Positions 42,712 through 52,750 of a DNA stretch of 64,000 bases are shown here, piece after piece; the first letter of the stretch is position 1, and the number at the start of each line of letters is the position of its first letter. A program made the position numbers and the translations under genes. Source of the stretch: Nocardia brasiliensis ATCC 700358 (GTDB lineage: Bacteria > Actinomycetota > Actinomycetes > Mycobacteriales > Mycobacteriaceae); the NCBI RefSeq assembly GCF_000250675.2, contig NC_018681.1, forward strand, positions 6,448,001 through 6,512,000, written 5' to 3'. Below the pieces are notes generated by a model, which saw only the letters and a list, made by a program, of their open reading frames with translations, did no database searches and was not told where the DNA came from.

Positions 42712-44370
42712 CTAGAACTGATCCTGTTCGTACTCCGAGCTGATGATCTCGTCGGAGTGCGTCGCACCGATGACGTCGGGCGTGGATTCGCCGAGCGGTC
42801 CGGTGAGATCGTCGTTTCCGGCGGCACTTTGGTACGGCTGGACGGTGCGGGCGTGTTCGTCGTCGTCGCCGCGCTGGGCGCCTGCGGCGGCGGGGCCGCC
42901 CATGAAGCTGTTGCCTGCGCCGGCGGTGGTGGTGCTCGGCGCGCCGGTGGTGGCGGGGCCGAAGGTGGTGCCGGGTATGCCGCTGATGGGGCGGCCGCCG
43001 GGCAGGCTGGTGCCGGGCACGGCGGTGAGCTTCGGGCTCGACGGGATGCCGGTGGTGCCGGGGCGTGCGCTGGTGCCGGGGCTGCCCGAGCGGCTCAGGC
43101 TGCTGGGCACGCCGGTGCCGAGTCCACTGTTCGTGGAACTGGGGGTGCCCGAGTTGTGCACGGACGACGGTGTGGTGGAACTCGGTGCGCCGGTGAGGGA
43201 GGAGTCGACGCCCGCCGCTTTGGTCATGGTGTCGGAGGCGGTGGACTGGGCCTGCTCCAGGATCGGCTGCCCGACGTTCTGCGCCAGTGCCTGCGCGACT
43301 TCTTGCGGCGCGGGCCCGCCGCCGGGCGCGACCAACTGCTGCACCATGCCGCTGAGTTCGCCGGTTTTGCCGGCGAGGTCACCGCGGGTGGCGTTGACGA
43401 CGCCCACAGCCTGACCCAGGTGTTCGGTCGCCGAAGCCATCAGCGTGGCCTGCGCGGGCGGGGTGAGGATCACCGGCGCCATCGCGGTGGCCTGCGTCGC
43501 GAACGACGAGGCGATGCCGAGCAATTGCGCGTTGCCCTGCTGCACCACCGCGGCGGCCCGCTGGGTGAGCTCGGAGATGTCGATGCCGCGCTGACTGGTT
43601 TCCTGGCCTTCGACGTTCGCCTTCGCGCTGGCCGCCTGCGCGTTGCGCGCGGCCTGGCTCTGCCACAGCTGTTCGACGGTGGTCATGCTGCCCTTGCCGA
43701 CCGACATCGCCATGTCGATGACCTTGGACGACTGGCTCAGGATCGCGGTCGGATCGAGCGCACCGATGACGCCGCTGCCGAAGCTGTTGAGCAGCGACAG
43801 GATCGGCTGCATCAGCAGATCGACGCCGGGCAGCGCGGGCACCGCGACGCCCTGCATGAGGGCGCCGACCGGATCGGCGGGCAGCGCGGGCAGCGAGGTC
43901 GGGATCGCGGCTTGCGCCTGGCTCACCGCGGCGGCCACGGAGCTGGGCGAGCTGCCGAGCGCGCCGTTCAGCACACCTTGGGCCTGATCGAGCACGCCCT
44001 GGGCGAGCGGGGCGGCGGCCTGCTGAATCGCCGTGCCGGTATCGCCGAGCAGTGCCGAGACATCGGACGGGACACCGGCGATGCCGTTGGCATCGGCCGT
44101 CGGCGCACCGGACAGACCGGGCATGCCCGGCAGACCCGTGCCCATCGCGTTGTGCTGGTCTTCACTGATCTTCTTGGCCAGCACGAATTCCGGCGGCTCG
44201 ATGGGCGGCAGATCCTCGGGCAGCTGCGGCAGCGACACGTCGAGCACCGCCTGCGGCGCGTTCTGCACGGAGTCGAGCACGGCCTGCTGGCCGATGGCGA
44301 CGTTCTGGTCGGCGGCGTGCGCCATCGCGTGCTCTTCGGGCGCGATCACGCCGGTGTCGAGTGGCTTCAC
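42712..44370 (-). CDS. Large partner of an EspC-like type VII secretion protein
   Basis: A 552-residue protein. Residues 1-90 are Pro/acidic; 100-330 is helical with Ala/Gln-rich repeats and several stretches like TAIQQAAAPLAQGVLDQAQGVL; 330-460 includes NVEGQETSQRGIDISELTQ and GATEHLGQAVGVV-like helices; 395-510 is Ser/Thr/Pro/Gly-rich and disordered; the tail is acidic (SSEYEQDQF). No catalytic motif seen. The coupled ATGA overlap with the EspC-like gene suggests the two form a secreted heterodimer of the ESX type, the larger one in the PPE/EspA/EspB role. No family match claimed; exported status is inferred from the pair. Confidence 0.7.
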   Translation of the reverse strand: MKPLDTGVIAPEEHAMAHAADQNVAIGQQAVLDSVQNAPQAVLDVSLPQLPEDLPPIEPPEFVLAKKISEDQHNAMGTGLPGMPGLSGAPTADANGIAGVPSDVSALLGDTGTAIQQAAAPLAQGVLDQAQGVLNGALGSSPSSVAAAVSQAQAAIPTSLPALPADPVGALMQGVAVPALPGVDLLMQPILSLLNSFGSGVIGALDPTAILSQSSKVIDMAMSVGKGSMTTVEQLWQSQAARNAQAASAKANVEGQETSQRGIDISELTQRAAAVVQQGNAQLLGIASSFATQATAMAPVILTPPAQATLMASATEHLGQAVGVVNATRGDLAGKTGELSGMVQQLVAPGGGPAPQEVAQALAQNVGQPILEQAQSTASDTMTKAAGVDSSLTGAPSSTTPSSVHNSGTPSSTNSGLGTGVPSSLSRSGSPGTSARPGTTGIPSSPKLTAVPGTSLPGGRPISGIPGTTFGPATTGAPSTTTAGAGNSFMGGPAAAGAQRGDDDEHARTVQPYQSAAGNDDLTGPLGESTPDVIGATHSDEIISSEYEQDQF

Positions 44371-44696
44371 ACCGCACCTCCGATCTGGTTGCCGATGGCC
44401 CCGAGGGCGCCCGCGCTGGACCAGTCGGTGGCGTCGTAGGCCGCGGCGGCGCTGAACGCCGATTCCGAGAGTTTGGCGTACTTGGCGGACAGGTCGTTGA
44501 TGTCCTTGGCCTGGAGCACTTGCGCCGCGGCGAACATCGCCAGATAGTCGGCGCCGATCAAACCGAACACGGGTACGAGCGCCGCGACGTTTTTCACCGC
44601 GTCGAAATTGCCCGCCCCCGCCAGATCACCGGAGATTCCTGCGTTCGTGGCGGCGAACGCCCGGACCGCTTCGGTCTCTACCGAGAGATCACTCAT
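44367..44696 (-). CDS. EspC/DUF2580-like type VII secretion substrate
   Basis: A 109-residue helical protein beginning MSDLSVETEAVRAFAATNAG, matching the size and layout of the ESX-1 EspC/DUF2580 family. It has the bipartite secretion motif YxxxD (Y87-D-A-T-D91) near the C-terminus, as type VII substrates do, preceded by a helix-turn-helix hairpin. No WXG loop. Its ATG at 44696 is preferred to the upstream frame because the N-terminal helix is complete. The partner gene overlaps by 4 bp. No ESX core (EccC, MycP) is in the window, so it is an orphan pair that would need a machine encoded elsewhere. Confidence 0.75.
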   Translation of the reverse strand: MSDLSVETEAVRAFAATNAGISGDLAGAGNFDAVKNVAALVPVFGLIGADYLAMFAAAQVLQAKDINDLSAKYAKLSESAFSAAAAYDATDWSSAGALGAIGNQIGGAV

Positions 44697-44861
44697 CGAG
44701 TTGCCCCCCAAATCGTCGTGCACATCAGTGTCGTGAACTTCTTCGTCGTCACCGCTTGCCCTGCCGAACGGCAAGGCCGCCACGGTTGGGCTCAATATAG
44801 CCGACGGTACCGGCAACTTTCGAGCCCAACGGCACGTTCACAGAGGGAATAGGAAAGGAAC

Positions 44862-44892
44862 TGGAACGTGTTGCAAATTAGAACAAGTTCTA
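44862..44892 (+). promoter_or_regulatory. Two adjacent KstR-like operators
   Basis: TGGAACGTGTTGCA (44862-44875) and TAGAACAAGTTCTA (44879-44892) both match TNNAACNNGTTNNA, the KstR (cholesterol regulator) consensus, and lie 17 bp apart. They sit 14 bp before the ATG at 44906, so binding would block transcription. The second is a perfect palindrome. Confidence 0.7.
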
Positions 44893-44905
44893 TATTCTCG
44901 ATCGC

Positions 44906-45910
44906 ATGAAGGTCGCAGTGACCGGCGCAGCCGGCTACCTTGGCACGAATCTGCTCCGCCTGCTCGCCGCGCGCGGCGACGAGATCACCGCGATCGACCG
45001 GGTGGTTCCACCCGCGACGACGCTGCCGAACGTCACCTGGGTCAGCGGCGATGTGCTCGATCCGGCCTCGATGCGGGACGCGCTGCAGGGCGCCGAGATC
45101 GTCTACCACCTGGTCGCGGTGATCACGCTCGCGGAGAAGAACGACCTGGCCTGGAAGGTGAACACCGAGGGTGTCCGGGTGGTCGCCGAGGCCGCGCTCG
45201 CGGTCGGCGCGCGCCGGATGGTGCACGCCAGCTCGATCCACGCGTTCGACCAGTACCGCTGCGGCGGCCGGATCGACGAGCAGGCCGCCCGCTCGACCGA
45301 CGACGCCCTGCCCGTCTACGACCGCTCGAAATGGGCAGGTGAAGTGGCACTGCGCAAGGTGATCGACAACGGCCTCGACGCGGTGTTGTGCAACCCCACC
45401 GGCGTGTTCGGCCCGCTCGACTACAGCAGGCCGCTTTCCCGGATCAATCGCACGCTGCGCGACGCGGCCCAGGGCCGCATCCCTGCCATGATCGGCGGCG
45501 GTTTCGACCTGGTCGACGTCAGAGATGTGGCAGCCGGCCTGATCCTGGCAGCCGAGAAGGGTCGCACCGGCGAGAACTACCTGCTCGGCGGCGAGATGAT
45601 CTCGATGCTCGAGCTGTGCCGGCTCGCCGCGAACCACGGCGGCAAGCGCGGCCCGAAATTCGCCATCTCCCCCAAGCTGGTTTCGGGTGTCATCCCGGTC
45701 TTGGCGCCGATCGGCAAGCTGTTCAAGTCCGACATCGTCTCGAAAGCCGCACTGGGCGCGCTCATTTCAGCCCCGCTGGTCGATCACGGCAAGGCGGAGC
45801 GTGAGCTCGGCTACCAGCCCCGATCCACCGACGACACCGTCCGCGACCTGGTCGCCTTCTTCGCCGACCCAACCCCGCTCACCCCGCCGGACACCCGGCA
45901 GATCGCTTGA
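44906..45910 (+). CDS. NAD-dependent epimerase / 3beta-hydroxysteroid dehydrogenase-like SDR
   Basis: A 334-residue extended SDR. The Rossmann loop GAAGYLGTN is at residues 7-15; the catalytic set is S in HASSIHAF, and Y and K in YDRSKWAGE (YxxxK); NPTGVFGPLD follows. The protein is close to sugar epimerases and to 3beta-HSD-type enzymes; substrate not set by sequence. The double KstR-like box directly upstream suggests a role in sterol or steroid metabolism. It ends 7 bp before the SOS box of the next gene. Confidence 0.85.
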   Translation: MKVAVTGAAGYLGTNLLRLLAARGDEITAIDRVVPPATTLPNVTWVSGDVLDPASMRDALQGAEIVYHLVAVITLAEKNDLAWKVNTEGVRVVAEAALAVGARRMVHASSIHAFDQYRCGGRIDEQAARSTDDALPVYDRSKWAGEVALRKVIDNGLDAVLCNPTGVFGPLDYSRPLSRINRTLRDAAQGRIPAMIGGGFDLVDVRDVAAGLILAAEKGRTGENYLLGGEMISMLELCRLAANHGGKRGPKFAISPKLVSGVIPVLAPIGKLFKSDIVSKAALGALISAPLVDHGKAERELGYQPRSTDDTVRDLVAFFADPTPLTPPDTRQIA

Positions 45911-45917
45911 CACCTAC

Positions 45918-45933
45918 TAGAACACATGTTCGA
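45918..45933 (+). promoter_or_regulatory. LexA-type SOS box
   Basis: TAGAACACATGTTCGA matches the actinobacterial SOS box TCGAAC-N4-GTTCGA with one mismatch, 8 bp upstream of the radical SAM GTG. The M. tuberculosis homologue Rv2578c belongs to the LexA regulon (from memory), which supports it. Confidence 0.75.
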
Positions 45934-45941
45934 CTGATGGG

Positions 45942-46958
45942 GTGCGGTGGCAGAACCAGACCCTGGACGCCGAGGACGGCGCACTGCCCGGGCTCACCCG
46001 GGCAGGTCTGACCCGCACGGTGCAGACGCCCGAATTCGAGGGCATCACTTTTCACGAAGTGCTGTGCAAGAGCGCGCTGAACAAGCTGCCGGAAAGTTCG
46101 TCCATGCCGTTCCATTGGACGATCAATCCGATGCGCGGCTGCTCGCATGCCTGCCGCTATTGCTTCGCCCGCCCGACGCACGAATACCTGGATCTGGACG
46201 CGGGCCGCGATTTCGATTCCCAGATCGTGGTGAAGACGAATATCGCCGCGGTGTTGCGCAAAGAACTGCGCAGGCGGTCCTGGCATCAGGAACCGGTGGC
46301 GCTCGGCACCAATACCGATCCGTACCAGCGGGCCGAGGGCCGATACCGGTTGATGCCGGGCATCATTCGCGCGCTCGCCGAATCGGGCACGCCGTTCTCC
46401 ATCCTCACCAAGGGCACCCTGCTGCGCCGGGATCTGCCACTCCTCACGATGGCAGCTCGCCAAGTTCCGGTGAGTTTGGCAGTCTCGATCGCGATCCACG
46501 ATCTGGACCTGCATCGCAGTCTGGAGACGGGGACGCCGTCGCCGAAGGCGCGCCTGGAACTCGTGCGCTCGCTCGCCGACGCGGGGTTCTCGGTGAATGT
46601 CCTGGTCGCGCCGGTCATTCCGTATCTCACCGACAGCAGGGCGCACCTCGACGGACTGTTCGGCGAGATCGCCGCGGCGGGCGCGCATTCGGCCGTCGCC
46701 TTCCCGATGCACCTGCGTGGCAGCACCCGCGGCTGGTTTCTCGGCTGGCTCGCCGAACACCATCCGGCCCTGGTGCGCCGCTACCGCCAGCTCTACGGCC
46801 GGGGCGCCTACGTGACGCCGGAGTACTCGGCCTGGCTGCGCGAGCGCCTCGATCCACTGCTCGAGCGACACGCCCTGAAGCCGGGAAAACCGGCCGAACC
46901 GGAGACACAACCGGAAAGTCCGCACGCCGTCGACCCGCAGCTGGCATTGTTCGCCTGA
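45942..46958 (+). CDS. Radical SAM protein, Rv2578c / spore-photoproduct-lyase-like
   Basis: A 338-residue enzyme with the radical SAM cluster motif C67-xxx-C71-xx-C74 in NPMRGCSHACRYCFARP. The N-terminal segment (residues 1-60) contains TPEFEGITFHEVLCKSALNK, seen in the Rv2578c family. A TIM-barrel-like middle (VALGTNTDPYQRAEGRYRL and SVNVLVAPVIPYLTD) completes it. Related to spore photoproduct lyase, but the activity of this family is not known to me. The GTG start follows an SOS box directly, so it is probably DNA-damage inducible. Product likely acts on DNA or a nucleotide; inference. Confidence 0.85.
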   Translation: MRWQNQTLDAEDGALPGLTRAGLTRTVQTPEFEGITFHEVLCKSALNKLPESSSMPFHWTINPMRGCSHACRYCFARPTHEYLDLDAGRDFDSQIVVKTNIAAVLRKELRRRSWHQEPVALGTNTDPYQRAEGRYRLMPGIIRALAESGTPFSILTKGTLLRRDLPLLTMAARQVPVSLAVSIAIHDLDLHRSLETGTPSPKARLELVRSLADAGFSVNVLVAPVIPYLTDSRAHLDGLFGEIAAAGAHSAVAFPMHLRGSTRGWFLGWLAEHHPALVRRYRQLYGRGAYVTPEYSAWLRERLDPLLERHALKPGKPAEPETQPESPHAVDPQLALFA

Positions 46959-47094
46959 CGCCCCGACCACCGGTTCCGTACCGAGCCACACGAGATTCCG
47001 TGGTGAACCACACATATCGGGCGCACGCACCGCGCGGTGCGGAGTAGTTTGGCGAATGGCACCCCTCTCATCGACGAGGAAGTGAAGCAGGCAC

Positions 47095-49112
<2,018 letters not shown>

Positions 49113-49116
<4 letters not shown>

Positions 49117-50192
49117 CCATCATGGAAACCTCGCTCGTCGGTACCGATCTGGGCCTGACGGGACTGTCCGGTGTGCCCGCCGCCGACGGCCCGCAGAAGG
49201 TCAAAGACTTCACCTCCGATCAGGAGGTGCGCTGGTGCCCCGGCTGCGGTGACTACGTGATCCTGGCGACCGTGCGCGGCTTCCTCGCCGAGCTCGGATT
49301 GCGCAGGGAGAACCTGATGTTCGTGTCCGGGATCGGCTGCTCCAGCCGCTTCCCGTACTACCTCGAGGCGTACGGCATCCACTCCATCCACGGGCGCGCG
49401 CCCGCCATCGCGACCGGACTCGCGGTGACCAGGCCAGATCTGTCGGTGTGGGTGGTGACCGGGGATGGCGACGCGCTGTCCATCGGCGGCAACCATCTCA
49501 TCCACGCGTTGCGCCGCAACGTGAACATGACGATCCTGCTGTTCAACAACCGGATCTACGGGCTCACCAAGGGGCAGTACTCGCCGACCTCAGAGGAAGG
49601 CAAGATCACCAAGTCCACCCCGATGGGCTCGGTGGACCACCCGTTCAACACGCTGTCCGTCGCGCTCGGCGCCGAGGCCACCTTCGCCGCCCGTGCCCTC
49701 GACTCCGACCGGGCCGGGCTGACCGAGGTGCTACGCGCCGCCGCCGAACATCGCGGCACGTCGTTCGTCGAAATCCTGCAGGACTGCCCGATTTTCAACG
49801 ACGGCTCGTTCGACGCGCTGCGCCGCGACAACGCCGCGAACCACCTGGTCCCGCTGCACCACGGACAGCCCATCCGGTTCGGCGCCGACAACGAATTCGC
49901 CGTGATACAAAACGGTTTCGGGCTGGAAGTCACCCGGGCCGACGCGGTCCCCGAGTCCGACATCGTCATCCACGACGCCTACACCGACAACCCGGAATAC
50001 GCCTACGCCCTCTCCCGCCTGTCCGACCAGTCCCTGGACCACGTCGTCACCGGCATCTTCCGCAGCGTCAGCCGACCCACCTACGACGACGGAGTCCGCG
50101 CGCAAACCGCCGCCGCGCGCGAACGCAAACCCCTGGACCAGAACTCCCTCCAGTCCTTGCTGACCGGCCCCGAAACCTGGACCGTCAGCTAG
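49113..50192 (+). CDS. korB: 2-oxoglutarate:ferredoxin oxidoreductase, beta subunit
   Basis: A 359-residue subunit. The cluster-binding cysteines appear in VRWCPGCGDYVIL and GIGCSSRFPYY; TPP/Mg binding is in VTGDGDALSIGGNHLIHALRRN with LLFNNRIYGLTKGQYSPTS. The partner of KorA, binding TPP and one [4Fe-4S] cluster (family knowledge). The ATG at 49113 overlaps the korA stop; the long open frame to 48915 is not used. Two hairpin repeats (50211 and 50362) follow within 250 bp and could end this transcript and that of mdh on the other strand. Confidence 0.95.
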
Positions 50193-50210
50193 GAGTCCAG
50201 CCTCCGTTCC

Positions 50211-50280
50211 CGCACCCCTTCTGTCTTCCCGCACCCGCTATGGACGGCCGCAGCAGGTGCGGGAAGACAGAACGGGTGCG
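50211..50280. repeat. 70-bp GCACCCCTTCTG palindrome, copy 1
   Basis: Left arm CGCACCCCTTCTGTCTTCCC then GCACCCGC pairs with right arm GCAGGTGCGGGAAGACAGAA then CGGGTGCG, 26 of 28 positions, around a loop TATGGACGGCCGCA. Confidence 0.85.
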
Positions 50281-50361
50281 TGCGTCGGTCCCCATCGAAC
50301 GCGCGGCGAACCGGGCCGGAACGGCTCTCGGGGTCGCCCCGCCGAAGCAAAGGCTCACTGC

Positions 50362-50431
50362 CGCACCCCTTCTGCGCTCCCGCACCCGCTATGGACGGCT
50401 GTAGCGGGTGCGGGAAGACAGAAAGGGTGCG
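50362..50431. repeat. 70-bp GCACCCCTTCTG palindrome, copy 2
   Basis: Same length, arms and loop (ATGGACGGCTGT) as copy 1, 151 bp away, with a few arm differences. The right end continues with a partial third arm (GGGAAGACCG), suggesting tandem decay. Confidence 0.85.
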
Positions 50432-50512
50432 GGAAGACCGAATTGCGTTGCTCGCGTCCTGGTTCCGGGCGGCGGGTGCGCACAGCGGCGGCTGCGGGCA
50501 CGGGCGGCGGAT

Positions 50513-51523
50513 CTAGGGGCGTTTGGCGAAGCCGAGGTCGATGACGGCGTCGCGTTCTTGGGTGAGTTCGGCGACGGTGGCGTCGATGCGGGGGCGGGCG
50601 AAGTCATCGATGTCCAGGTCGGGGACGATCGTGTATTTGCCGTCGGCGCAGGTCACGGGGAACGAGCTGATCAGGCCCTCGGGGACGCCGTAGGAGCCGT
50701 CGGACGGGACTGCCATCGAAACCCAGTCGCCGGCGGCGGTGCCGCGCACCCAATCGTGGATGTGGTCCAGGGCGGCGCTGGCCGCGCTGGCCGCCGACGA
50801 CGCGCCGCGCGCCTGGATGATCGCGGTGCCGCGCTGCTGCACGGTGGGGATGAAGTCGTCGGTCAGCCAGGCGCGGTCATCGATGCGGTCGAGGGCAGGC
50901 TTGCCGCCGATGGTCGCGTGCGCGATATCCGGGTACTGGGTCGCGGAGTGGTTGCCCCAGATGGCAACTCGCGCGATCTCGGCCGCCGGTGCGCCGGTCT
51001 TCTTGGCCAGTTGCGCGATGGCGCGATTGTGGTCGAGGCGGGTCATTGCGGTGAAGCGTTCGGCGGGCACGTCGGGGGCGTTGCTCATGGCGATGAAGGC
51101 GTTGGTGTTGGCGGGATTGCCGACCACGAGCACCTTCACGTCGTCGGCGGCGCTGGCGTTGATCGCGGCGCCCTGCTCGGTGAAGATCGTGCCGTTGGCG
51201 GCGAGCAGATCCGACCGCTCCATGCCTGCCGTGCGCGGCCGCGCACCCACCAGCAGTGCGACATTCGCACCCGAGAACCCCACCCACGGGTCGTCACTGA
51301 TATCGATGGACTCCAGCAGCGGAAACGCCCCGTCCTCCAATTCCATCGCGACACCCTCCAGCGAGGAGACCGCCGCCGGAATCTCCAGCAACCGCAGCCG
51401 CACCGGCGTGTCCGCGCCGAGCATCGCCCCGGAGGCGATCCGGAACAACAACCCGTACGCGATCTGTCCCGCCCCGCCGGTCACGGCAACGGTCACGGGC
51501 GCATTCCGAACCACGCTGGTCAC
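50513..51523 (-). CDS. mdh: Malate dehydrogenase
   Basis: A 336-residue NAD-dependent enzyme of the actinobacterial/plant-cytosolic type. NAD-binding VAVTGGAGQIAYGLLFRIASG is near residue 11; the substrate arginine loop is in GARPRTAGMERSDLL; catalytic H lies in ARVAIWGNHSATQYPD, with the partner Asp in TRLDHNRAIAQLA. The reaction is malate to oxaloacetate in the TCA cycle. It converges with korB across the hairpin region. Start ATG 51523 has GGAGATAGT upstream. Confidence 0.96.
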   Translation of the reverse strand: MTSVVRNAPVTVAVTGGAGQIAYGLLFRIASGAMLGADTPVRLRLLEIPAAVSSLEGVAMELEDGAFPLLESIDISDDPWVGFSGANVALLVGARPRTAGMERSDLLAANGTIFTEQGAAINASAADDVKVLVVGNPANTNAFIAMSNAPDVPAERFTAMTRLDHNRAIAQLAKKTGAPAAEIARVAIWGNHSATQYPDIAHATIGGKPALDRIDDRAWLTDDFIPTVQQRGTAIIQARGASSAASAASAALDHIHDWVRGTAAGDWVSMAVPSDGSYGVPEGLISSFPVTCADGKYTIVPDLDIDDFARPRIDATVAELTQERDAVIDLGFAKRP

Positions 51524-51679
51524 GACTATCTCCTTGCACTAGGCCGACTCTCGCTTTCACCCTATCGACCCTCACTCCGCCCGAAACCACACGGTGAGCA
51601 ACCCAACAGTCACCCCCCAACAGGCCACCGAGTCGGTCCGGCTGATCGCGGAACGGCCGTGACAAGGAGAAGGGGCTGT

Positions 51680-52327
51680 TCAGATCAGGGCGGCTACTTC
51701 GCGGTCGGTGAGGACTATCGGGGAGACGTAGTCTTTGGTGCGGGCCATTTGGACGGCGCGGTAGAGGGGGCGTTCGGCGAGGTGGGCGTCGCGGGCTTCG
51801 GCGCGCAGCTGGTGGACGAGCATGGTGGACACCGAGACGGCGGCGGCGAGCTGGCTGGTGGCGAGGGCGTCGGCGAGGCGGCGCAGGCCGAGCAGATGCA
51901 TTTCGCGACCGCTGCCCGCGTCGGTGTACATGGCGAGCGGAATGATCTGGGAGAACTCCCCCGCGGTCACGCGCAGCACGATCCGGCTGAGCCTGGCCGG
52001 AAAAATCAGCACCTCGACACCGGTCGCCGCGGACACCTCGACCCGCCGCTCCCCGAACACCCGGCGGGCATGGATCGTGTTCCCCGCCAACCACATTCGC
52101 CGACGCCGCAGCGCCACCGCATAGGCGACGGTCGGCGCGCCGACGACCACTCCGATGAGCACCGCGACCGGCCAGGTGACGACGGTCGCCGCCAGCAGCG
52201 CGGTCCCGATCCCGATCCCCGCCGCGGCCAAGGCCAGCCTGCGCAGCATCGGCGCATACATCTCGGGTGCGACGAGATCCAGCCCCACCGGCGGATCCGT
52301 CTGCTGCTCACCAGAATTCGCCTGCAC
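51680..52327 (-). CDS. Membrane protein with PH-like cytoplasmic domain
   Basis: A 215-residue protein. Two helices lie near 32-50 and 53-72 (LALAAAGIGIGTALLAATVV and PVAVLIGVVVGAPTVAY). The remainder includes a beta-rich part, VEVSAATGVEVLIFPARLSRIVLRVTAGEFSQIIPL, which resembles the bacterial PH-like (bPH) fold often attached to two helices. A C-terminal helix follows (VSTMLVHQLRAEARDAH). Unknown function. It may be transcribed with a gene to its left; mdh begins 157 bp downstream of its stop on the same strand. Confidence 0.6.
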   Translation of the reverse strand: MQANSGEQQTDPPVGLDLVAPEMYAPMLRRLALAAAGIGIGTALLAATVVTWPVAVLIGVVVGAPTVAYAVALRRRRMWLAGNTIHARRVFGERRVEVSAATGVEVLIFPARLSRIVLRVTAGEFSQIIPLAMYTDAGSGREMHLLGLRRLADALATSQLAAAVSVSTMLVHQLRAEARDAHLAERPLYRAVQMARTKDYVSPIVLTDREVAALI

Positions 52328-52750
52328 TCGCCCAACCCTCTCCGTGACACCGGCGCCACGTCACGCGCGCTGTCACGTTACTCCAGCCCCTTGGTCGGCT
52401 TAGCCCGTTCGAACAGGCCAAGCGCCCGGCAGCCGGTCACACCCCGCCGCACCTCCGCAAACCTGCACCACTTCCAGCAACACCGCGCGCACGGAGTGCT
52501 GTCCTGCGAGTGGCACCACAACGCCGCGTCACCCACCTTGTCCGCCCGGCCTCACCCGTGCACAAATCGGCCCCCTGCTTCGCGCACCCGCCTCGCGCAG
52601 ACGCACCACTTCTAGGGCCTTACACCCCTTGCAGCAACCCAGAACCGTTGCGAATCCCTAGAAGTGGCGCGAATGCCGCTCCGGACGGCCTGCCGGTCGG
52701 ATACCGGCTCGGCGAGCAGCACCGAACACCAGCTGCGGCGACCGACCGTC
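52328..52750. other. Intergenic region with an inverted repeat
   Basis: About 420 bp without a gene. Contains a 15-bp perfect inverted repeat at 52603-52671. Its left half has several short C-rich words; the rest is unassigned. Confidence 0.5.
52603..52671. repeat. Inverted repeat, possibly terminating hisS
   Basis: Arms GCACCACTTCTAGGG (52603-52617) and CCCTAGAAGTGGCGC (52657-52671) pair over 13-15 bp with a 39-nt loop that itself contains CTTGCAG/CAGAACCGTTGCG words like the other hairpin families. It lies 80 bp past the minus-strand hisS stop. Confidence 0.6.

Larger units (their letters stand above)
50193..50512. other. Intergenic region between convergent korB and mdh
   Basis: 320 bp with two 70-bp hairpins, which probably serve as terminators for both flanking genes. 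No gene. Confidence 0.6.
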
